From Candidatus Zixiibacteriota bacterium (lineage in GTDB: Bacteria; Zixibacteria; MSB-5A5; GN15; PGXB01): 6,208 bases of DNA. The position numbers and the translations under genes were made by a program. Numbering within the stretch: the stretch's first letter is position 1; each line of letters opens with the position of its first letter. The stretch is from assembly GCA_024230695.1 (NCBI GenBank), contig JAAERC010000379.1, positions 1 through 6,208 on the forward strand. Reading direction: 5' to 3'. The notes beneath the pieces were generated by a model that saw only the letters and a list, made by a program, of their open reading frames with translations, had not been told where the DNA came from and searched no databases. Shown in pieces: positions 1 to 4,745 of this stretch.

Positions 1-98
1 AGAATAATTTGAATAAATAATCAAGTTATTTTTTAATATAAATGTTTGATTTTTTTTTTAGAGGATGGATCTTTTTTATACAAAAAATTTTATAAGGA

Positions 99-206
99 GC
101 CACCAATACCTTTACGATTGAAGCGCACCAGATGATCAAAGAATGGGGTGAAGGTTCCGGAGTCAGCCGCGGATATGGGCAAACAGGTGTTAACTACATT
201 CTTTAG
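99..206 (+). pseudogene. 5'-truncated DNRLRE-domain remnant of the RHS gene, in a different frame from the main ORF
   Basis: Reading from 99 in the frame that stops at TAG 204-206 gives a peptide containing TFTIEAHQMIKEWGEGSG and then GVNYI. This resembles the late part of a DNRLRE domain, the surface-protein module often found before RHS repeats. The rest of the domain (SSDYTGNP, then PRLIVTYS) appears only in the frame of the main ORF. Omitting one base near 198-203 would join the two as NYI-FSSDYTGNP, so a one-base insertion is the simplest explanation. Upstream, this frame is closed by TAA at 93-95 and the sequence becomes very AT-rich, so the N-terminal RHS portion, including any secretion signal, is missing. 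An AAGGAG at 94-99 has no start codon at a usable distance. The DNRLRE assignment is by motif recognition only. Confidence 0.55.
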
Positions 207-2721
207 TTCCGATTATACCGGAAACCCGTCTTATTGCCCCAGGCTGATCGTGACATATTCGGTTGATCCTGTTGCGGAATTTGACTATGACGCTTATGGC
301 CGGGCAGCCACAGTGACCTTTGCTGACGGCGTGACTGAAAATAATGCATTTGATGCGGATCGGGGCTGGCTGACCAGCCGGGAATATAAAGATGGCAGCA
401 ACAACACCCTGTTCAAACTGGAAAATTTAACTTTTGATAATGCAGGCAAAATTACGAGCCAAAGATATCAACACGATAACGCTCCCGGAAGCCCGGTAAT
501 TACTGCTAATTATGGCTATGATGATTTAAACAGGTTAACTTCTTTTAATAATGGAACTGTGAGCCAGGCCTATCAGTATGATGATAATGGAAATATCACC
601 AGTTTCACTGGCAAGTTACCGGAATATAATGAAAAAAATAACCGGATGCATAAGGATGGGGCCCGGGTTTTTACCTATGATTATATTGGCCGTATTAAAA
701 CCATCAATTCTACAGCGCTTGAATATGACCTGTTCAGCAATATGAAAAAGTATGGTGATAATACTTATTCGTACGACGCTTATAAACAGCGGATTCGAAA
801 AACCGAATTTGGGGAGACTAAATATTATGTGACCAGCGGTCCGCAAATATTGGCTGAATATTCGTCGCATAATTTTTTGGAAGCCGAATATGTGTATGCC
901 GGGAACCGGATGGTTGCCACTTTACAGACCTATAATTATCCGACACGGGCGCCGGCGACGCTGCGGGCGGAATCATATGGTTTGTATAATGGCACCTGTT
1001 ATGTGATCCTGTCCATCGACGGCACAAACAGGGCGATTGGCTGGCGCGGATATAATTTGGTTGTTATTGATGAAAATACCGGCTTATATCTGGATAATCA
1101 GCGATATGATACACATGGCGATGCGAATGCTGCTGATGCTATGGCAAATTATATTAATGACGTACCCCAGGGACGTATTGTGCTGGTTGGCATCACTGAT
1201 GAAGGCAGTTACCGCATGAATGAAAATGCCTACCAGGCTTTGGAAAGCCTGGGCAGCCTCTTATGCCGGGATGTGGGCTATCGTGATTCCCATGCCTCTA
1301 TTGGCGCAAAAGGCGCTTTGCCAGGCACGCTTCCGGAAAAAATGGTGGCTAATGGCAGCGGCCCGGCAACAGCCCAGGTATTTAAAGTTGATTGTGAAGT
1401 AGAGTCTGCCGGATTTGATGATGGCAATTATGTTTATTTTAAGGTTAATGGCCAGGCAGAAGGCGTTTTTGGACGGGGGCATGATGTTGTTGTAATTGAT
1501 GAAGAAACTGGCGTTGTTTTAAACGAAAATAATTATGATACGCATGCCAATACTGCGAACGCAGATGCTATGGCAACTTTCATTAATGGCTTGCCCAATG
1601 GCCGCATTGTTTTGGCAGCAGTCAAAGATGATGGCAGCAGCAATATGACCGAAAGCGCAAAGTTAGCGCTTGAAAGCATTGGCAGCGCACACTGTCGGGA
1701 TGTTGGCTTCCGCGATTCCTGGGCCATTATCGGCGTAAAAGGCGCGGCACAGGGTAGTGTAGTGGAAAAATATGTGCCGCGTTATAGTGGCCGTGCTGTC
1801 ATTGTGTCGGCGGCGCCTTCGATATTTATTTCAGATCATTTTACCGAAGGTTATAAGTTCTTTTATCAGGATCAAATCGGCAGCACCCGAGAGGTGAGCA
1901 ATTCGAGTATGGAGCGTGATTATCTTCCTTATGGCGAGACGACTGTTGCTGTGGGGGATGAGACAGGGTACCAGTTTTCCGGGAAGGAGTTTGATGGCGG
2001 GATTGGGTTGCATTATTTTGGCAGGAGGTATTATGATCCGGGGATTGGGAGGTTTTTAACACCGGATCCGTTGGCAGACTTAGCTCCTGATATGACTTCT
2101 TATCATTATTGTCATAATAATCCATTGAATAGGATAGATCCAGATGGAATGATTGACGATAGAGCGGGACATTTATATGCAAAACAAGAAGAACAAAAAC
2201 TCTTACAGAGGCAAATAGATGACAATCAGCAAAGAATCTCACCAGTAGATAATCCTATTGTAACTTCTGAATTTGGTACACGAAAACATCCTGTAACAGG
2301 AAAAGAATCGATGCATAAAGGAATTGATCTTCGTGGCAACGAAACAACTCCTGTAAAGGCACCTGCGAATGGCAAGGTGATAGCAGTAAAGTCAAAAGAT
2401 GATGGAAATGGTGCAGGTAACAGAATTCACATTAGAACTATTGATGCTATAAATGAAAAACATTCATTCTTTCATTTATCAACAATGGAAGCAAAACAAG
2501 GTCAAAGTGTAAAAAGAGGAGAAACAATTGGACAAGTTGGAAACACTGGGAGAAGTGCTGGACCTCACCTACACTATGAAATTCGAGTTAAAGGCAATCC
2601 AGTAAATCCTCGAACAGCTAATTCAGGATTAATAAATGCTCCAACAAAACAACAAGTTAGACAGCAAGCACAACAGAGACAAATTATATGGAGTCGAACC
2701 TATAATAGGAATAATCCATAA
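148..2721 (+). CDS. RHS-repeat polymorphic toxin fragment with two ILEI/FAM3-like domains and a C-terminal M23 peptidase
   Basis: This 857-residue frame is the C-terminal part of an RHS/YD-repeat protein. Residues 18-37 are a DNRLRE tail and about 45-265 are YD repeats (YDAYGR, YGYDDLNRL, YQYDDNGNI). Two FAM3/ILEI-like domains follow at about 270-402 and 410-552. The RHS-associated core runs from about 569 (FYQDQIGSTREV) through RYYDPGIGRFLTPDP to DPDGM at 664-668. After that boundary comes a 189-residue toxin tip with an M23/LytM peptidase at about 697-830. It has HKGID (H723, D727), H776 in FFHLS, and PHLHYE (H807, H809), matching the zinc ligands and catalytic histidine of the family, so it should cut peptidoglycan cross-bridges. 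The GTG at 148 is only the first start after an in-frame TGA at 133; it has no Shine-Dalgarno sequence and lies in the disrupted DNRLRE segment. Full RHS proteins are usually well over 1,000 residues and exported, whereas no signal peptide is present here. It is probably a displaced or silent tip, although the toxin part is intact. Confidence 0.85.
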   Translation: MKVPESAADMGKQVLTTFFSSDYTGNPSYCPRLIVTYSVDPVAEFDYDAYGRAATVTFADGVTENNAFDADRGWLTSREYKDGSNNTLFKLENLTFDNAGKITSQRYQHDNAPGSPVITANYGYDDLNRLTSFNNGTVSQAYQYDDNGNITSFTGKLPEYNEKNNRMHKDGARVFTYDYIGRIKTINSTALEYDLFSNMKKYGDNTYSYDAYKQRIRKTEFGETKYYVTSGPQILAEYSSHNFLEAEYVYAGNRMVATLQTYNYPTRAPATLRAESYGLYNGTCYVILSIDGTNRAIGWRGYNLVVIDENTGLYLDNQRYDTHGDANAADAMANYINDVPQGRIVLVGITDEGSYRMNENAYQALESLGSLLCRDVGYRDSHASIGAKGALPGTLPEKMVANGSGPATAQVFKVDCEVESAGFDDGNYVYFKVNGQAEGVFGRGHDVVVIDEETGVVLNENNYDTHANTANADAMATFINGLPNGRIVLAAVKDDGSSNMTESAKLALESIGSAHCRDVGFRDSWAIIGVKGAAQGSVVEKYVPRYSGRAVIVSAAPSIFISDHFTEGYKFFYQDQIGSTREVSNSSMERDYLPYGETTVAVGDETGYQFSGKEFDGGIGLHYFGRRYYDPGIGRFLTPDPLADLAPDMTSYHYCHNNPLNRIDPDGMIDDRAGHLYAKQEEQKLLQRQIDDNQQRISPVDNPIVTSEFGTRKHPVTGKESMHKGIDLRGNETTPVKAPANGKVIAVKSKDDGNGAGNRIHIRTIDAINEKHSFFHLSTMEAKQGQSVKRGETIGQVGNTGRSAGPHLHYEIRVKGNPVNPRTANSGLINAPTKQQVRQQAQQRQIIWSRTYNRNNP
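955..1803 (+). repeat. Tandem duplication of an ILEI/FAM3 (GG-type) domain inside the RHS gene
   Basis: Two consecutive protein repeats, at about 955-1353 and 1375-1803, share an ordered motif series: RG-x-x-(L/V)VVID-x-x-TG, then YDTH, ADAMA, GRIVL, LES(L/I)GS, CRDVG(Y/F)RDS and IG-x-KGA. By eye they are a little over half identical across the central 90 residues. The series matches the human FAM3C (ILEI) and POMGNT1-stem domain family, which reads GRG-x-NV, TGEVL, FD, DGTIVL, LGFRDNW and KG. The second copy is closer to that consensus (FGRGHDVVVID, GFRDSWAIIG) than the first (WRGYNLVVID, GYRDSHASIG). Some members of this family are reported to bind glycans, so a carbohydrate- or surface-binding role is conceivable but only inferred. 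Confidence 0.75.
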
Positions 2722-2739
2722 CCTTAATCGGGAGAATGT

Positions 2740-3486
2740 ATGTATAGATATCTGATTTTATGTTTATTATTAGCTTATAAAGTCGTTAATGCACAAGTTA
2801 TATCGATTAATAATATCGAGAGCATGTCATTTAAGATTGTTTCGAATAACAAAGTTATTTATAATCAAACTGGTTTTATATGGTTTCAACAAGTTTGTGA
2901 TAACAAAACATTTTTATGGCATTCTTATGAAGATGAAGGTGAATTAAATATTTTAATCGTAAATGATGAGAAGATTAATAAATTAGAAATCGGGCCATAT
3001 TCATATAAACCTATTAATTCGAAGTTAGGTATAAAATATTTAAGCGAAGAAAATTTTGATAAATCTCTCAATAGTTTATTCTTAATAAATAATGCTGATG
3101 GTTCAATTATAAGAAAAATTGAAATCGAAAATTCATTAGATAATGCCATATCAGATATATACGCTGATATGGATAATATATTTTTCATATTAAGTGATGT
3201 ATCTAAGGATATTAAATGTTGTTATAAAATTAATCAATCTAATTATGAAAGTGAGTTAGTGATTAGAGTTGATGAATACCTGAATATTGTAAAATCAATT
3301 TCTGGGAATTCATTAATCATTATCGACGATAATGTAGAAGTAAAATATTTTTACAGTAATAATAACGCTTTAGAAGCAGTTTATAAAATATCTGATACTT
3401 TTTACAGTTACGATGAAAAGTTAAACAAACTAATAAAAATAAAATTAAGACATCTAACAACAACCTATCAAGTATTTGATAAGTAG
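2740..3486 (+). CDS. Predicted exported protein, candidate immunity protein to the M23 toxin
   Basis: I do not recognise a family for this 248-residue protein. The N-terminus has one Arg, a hydrophobic stretch (YLILCLLLAY) and VNA before Gln19, a plausible signal peptidase I site, so the mature protein should act outside the membrane, where an M23 peptidase would meet peptidoglycan. No lipobox cysteine is present. The mature part is rich in Ile, Asn, Asp and Lys, with many short alternating hydrophobic stretches suggesting beta structure, perhaps a propeller-like fold. The start is supported by CGGGAG at 2729-2734, five bases before ATG. It lies 18 bases after the toxin stop and is probably co-transcribed. 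GC content by eye is only about a quarter, far below the RHS body, as is usual for exchangeable toxin-immunity pairs. The immunity role is inferred from position, export signal and composition; no sequence match supports it. Confidence 0.7.
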   Translation: MYRYLILCLLLAYKVVNAQVISINNIESMSFKIVSNNKVIYNQTGFIWFQQVCDNKTFLWHSYEDEGELNILIVNDEKINKLEIGPYSYKPINSKLGIKYLSEENFDKSLNSLFLINNADGSIIRKIEIENSLDNAISDIYADMDNIFFILSDVSKDIKCCYKINQSNYESELVIRVDEYLNIVKSISGNSLIIIDDNVEVKYFYSNNNALEAVYKISDTFYSYDEKLNKLIKIKLRHLTTTYQVFDK

Positions 3487-3810
3487 CCGAATATTTATCA
3501 ATTAAGATATACCCATTTCATATCGTTTGGCGGCTAAGTAAGGTAGGCACCGTTCCACTACCTATCCGCCGTTTTATCGCCGTCCCCTAGTTCATTTTGT
3601 AATGGGGATTCAGCTCGAAGTTTTTTAGCGATTGGTTGCTGGATTTTATTGTTTTAGCTGCTTTGTTGCGTGGATTATGTTAGGTGGTTTTTCCGAAGAG
3701 AAAAATTTGGAGATGAATGTTTTTTTAAATTGGTTACTCGATTTGGAATTGAATAGATTTTTTTTGATTATGTACTTGTTTTTAAATGATTAGATTATTA
3801 TATTTAGAGT
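3487..3810. other. Intergenic region without a supportable gene
   Basis: These 324 bases separate the putative immunity gene from the XRE repressor. The first part holds a short GC-richer island (about 3527-3605) with an imperfect hairpin. The rest is T-rich on the + strand, with stop codons in all frames and no convincing coding pattern. CCCC at 3584-3587 and GGGG at 3604-3607 could close a small weak stem. A TATTAT at 3796-3801, just before the repressor gene, could be a -10 box, but no good -35 box lies 16-18 bases upstream. Confidence 0.5.
3529..3575 (+). terminator. Imperfect hairpin, possible terminator of the toxin-immunity cassette
   Basis: GGCGG (3529-3533) pairs with CCGCC (3566-3570), and AGGTAG (3541-3546) pairs with CTACCT (3558-3563). 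The loop has 11 bases, and an unequal internal loop (seven bases against two) separates the two stems. Only four T residues follow (3572-3575), so it is a weak rho-independent terminator at best. Its position about 40 bases after the immunity gene stop fits transcription ending there. Confidence 0.35.
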
Positions 3811-4143
3811 ATGATGAGTATAGGACAGAGAATAAAAGAATTGCGGACAGATCGGGGCCTGAGCCAAAGAAAATTAGCAGAAATTACAGGCATAAATAGA
3901 ACTTTAATTGCAAATTATGAATCAGATAAGGCGAATCCAACTGTAAAAGGATTAATAAAACTTACTCGGATATTTAATGTCACAGCTGACTATATTTTAT
4001 TTGGCAAGGCCGACGAAACAGCGATCGGAGATAAAGAACTCTTTGATATGATTAAAAAGGCTGATAGCTTTAGCCTTAAAAATCGTCAATTAACTAAAGA
4101 CATTTTACAGGCGATAAACTCTCATGAGAGTTTTAGCAGATAA
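3811..4143 (+). CDS. XRE/HTH_3-family transcriptional regulator
   Basis: This is a 110-residue cytoplasmic DNA-binding protein of the phage Cro/CI-like XRE family. The helix-turn-helix spans about residues 4-62. It opens with IGQRIKELRTDRGLSQ, has the helix pair SQRKLAEITGINRTLIANYE at 18-37, and closes with NPTVKGLIKLTRIFNV and the ADYILFG that typically ends the domain. The C-terminal 45 residues are charged and probably helical, likely for dimerisation. An in-frame TAG at 3805-3807 limits the start to ATG 3811 or ATG 3814. Only AGAG (3806-3809) precedes them, so 3814 is a reasonable alternative and translation may be weak or near-leaderless. The gene sits alone before a strong terminator and just upstream of an inverted-repeat-bearing control region for the primase operon. 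Control of itself or of that operon is plausible but unproven. Confidence 0.9.
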   Translation: MMSIGQRIKELRTDRGLSQRKLAEITGINRTLIANYESDKANPTVKGLIKLTRIFNVTADYILFGKADETAIGDKELFDMIKKADSFSLKNRQLTKDILQAINSHESFSR

Positions 4144-4158
4144 GAGAACAGAACTTAT

Positions 4159-4193
4159 AAAAAAGCTCACATTTTAAGTGAGCTTTTTTTTTT
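4159..4193 (+). terminator. Rho-independent terminator after the XRE gene
   Basis: AAAAGCTCAC (4161-4170) pairs perfectly with GTGAGCTTTT (4178-4187) around a seven-base ATTTTAA loop, followed by an uninterrupted T run to 4193. The hairpin begins 17 bases after the repressor stop codon. The A run on its left side means it could also terminate in the reverse direction. It separates the repressor transcript from the primase operon, which must therefore have its own promoter. Confidence 0.92.
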
Positions 4194-4203
4194 GAAAAAA
4201 CAC

Positions 4204-4263
4204 TTGACTTTTTAAGTATAATGTTATATATTATTGACATATAATGTAATTATAAGTTACATT
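4204..4263 (+). promoter_or_regulatory. Promoter region of the primase operon, with two overlapping promoter-like pairs
   Basis: One candidate pair is TTGACT (4204-4209) and TATATT (4227-4232) with 17-base spacing. A second is a perfect -35, TTGACA (4234-4239), and TACATT (4258-4263) with 18-base spacing, which would start RNA near 4270, just ahead of the first leader hairpin. The octamer TATAATGT occurs twice, at 4217-4224 and 4240-4247, spaced 23 bases apart. A further TATAAT (4267-4272) has no correctly spaced -35 box. A promoter here is required by the terminator at 4159-4193; which pair is used cannot be decided from sequence. Confidence 0.6.
4243..4263. promoter_or_regulatory. Perfect inverted repeat, candidate operator for the XRE repressor
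   Basis: AATGTAA (4243-4249) and TTACATT (4257-4263) are exact reverse complements separated by seven bases. The site lies between the TTGACA box and its possible -10, so a bound dimer would block RNA polymerase. Repeats of this size and AT content are typical operators for XRE proteins, and the repressor gene ends 99 bases upstream. Binding is inferred. Confidence 0.5.
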
Positions 4264-4276
4264 GCCTATAATAAAA

Positions 4277-4378
4277 AACTACCAGCAATCAGTTTTGGTC
4301 GACAGGCTGCTGGTAGTTCGCAAAAGCAGTGAGGGGGCATTATTGTATCTGTCATTTGACAGGTACGCCCCTTTCTGC
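4277..4378 (+). ncRNA. Structured leader RNA: two consecutive strong hairpins before the DUF5659-primase operon
   Basis: Hairpin 1 pairs AACTACCAGCA (4277-4287) with TGCTGGTAGTT (4308-4318), eleven perfect pairs around a 20-base loop. Hairpin 2 (4326-4378) is longer. GCAG plus GAGGGGGC (4326-4338, one bulged T at 4330) pairs with 4367-4378, allowing G-U pairs. After a six-base bulge (4339-4344), GTATCTGTC (4345-4353) pairs with GACAGGTAC (4358-4366) around an ATTT loop. No T run follows either hairpin, so neither is a standard terminator. About 60 A-rich bases then lead to the ribosome binding site of the next gene. It could be a 5' leader with a regulatory switch, a small RNA, or a DNA element such as an origin or transfer site acting as folded single strands. 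I do not recognise a named RNA family. Confidence 0.5.
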
Positions 4379-4440
4379 GTTTATAAATATAGCAAAATTA
4401 ACAATAAAAGTCAACCGAATTTAAAAACAGGAGAAAAAAA

Positions 4441-4722
4441 ATGGAGATCAAGACCAGCGATTTATACTGTGCGTCTTACATTCTCTCCGAAGGCGGCAGA
4501 CTGAAAGAAGTTGAAGTGACACAACGGGATAAAAATCCGTGCGCTGAATTTGTGCTAATCGGTGACGGCGTGCTGAAACTGGAAACAATATTCCGCAGCG
4601 GTAAAGCAACAGTTGATTTGATGTCGTTCCAGGCCAGCCTGCGGCATATGAAAGATATGATGTTTCATGCACTGCGCAAGCATGAGCTGCTTAAATTACA
4701 GAAGAATAAGTTCAATATTTAA
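4441..4722 (+). CDS. Small DUF5659-like protein, first gene of the primase operon
   Basis: This 93-residue protein has no signal peptide or membrane segment. It begins with EIKTSDLYCASYILSEGG, resembling the opening of DUF5659 proteins (a conserved T-x-DLY-x-A-x-x-L pattern). A short beta-like stretch (AEFVLIGDG) and a helical C-terminus (SLRHMKDMMFHALRKHELLKL) follow, again as in that family. Its function is unknown; such small proteins are seen next to CHC2 primases in integrated and plasmid-like elements, which suggests a replication-associated role. The start is well supported: AGGAG at 4429-4433 lies seven bases before ATG. The stop is 23 bases before the primase start, so the two are very likely co-transcribed. 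The family assignment is by pattern memory only. Confidence 0.75.
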   Translation: MEIKTSDLYCASYILSEGGRLKEVEVTQRDKNPCAEFVLIGDGVLKLETIFRSGKATVDLMSFQASLRHMKDMMFHALRKHELLKLQKNKFNI

Positions 4723-4745
4723 TTTTCAAACATGGAGAGAAAGAG

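Noticed and set aside
15..34. Small AAATAA/TTATTT hairpin with a T run, terminator-like
   Set aside because: The stem is six A-T pairs, too weak to distinguish from chance in such AT-rich sequence.
65..121. A short frame from ATG 65 with AGAGG just before it
   Set aside because: It is only 18 codons, the AGAGG is too close to the ATG, and its end runs into the RHS remnant in a third frame.
1841..2242. 133-codon minus-strand frame opposite the RHS core
   Set aside because: It lies antisense to the conserved RHS core and core-tip junction, and its translation resembles no known protein.
3584..3607. CCCC/GGGG stem as a second terminator after the immunity gene
   Set aside because: Only four pairs hold around a loop of 16 bases and no T run follows.
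4262..4504. An 80-codon + strand frame starting at TTG and crossing the leader hairpins
   Set aside because: It has no ribosome binding site, overlaps the well-supported DUF5659-like gene by 64 bases, and its middle reads through the hairpins and the AGGAG of that gene.
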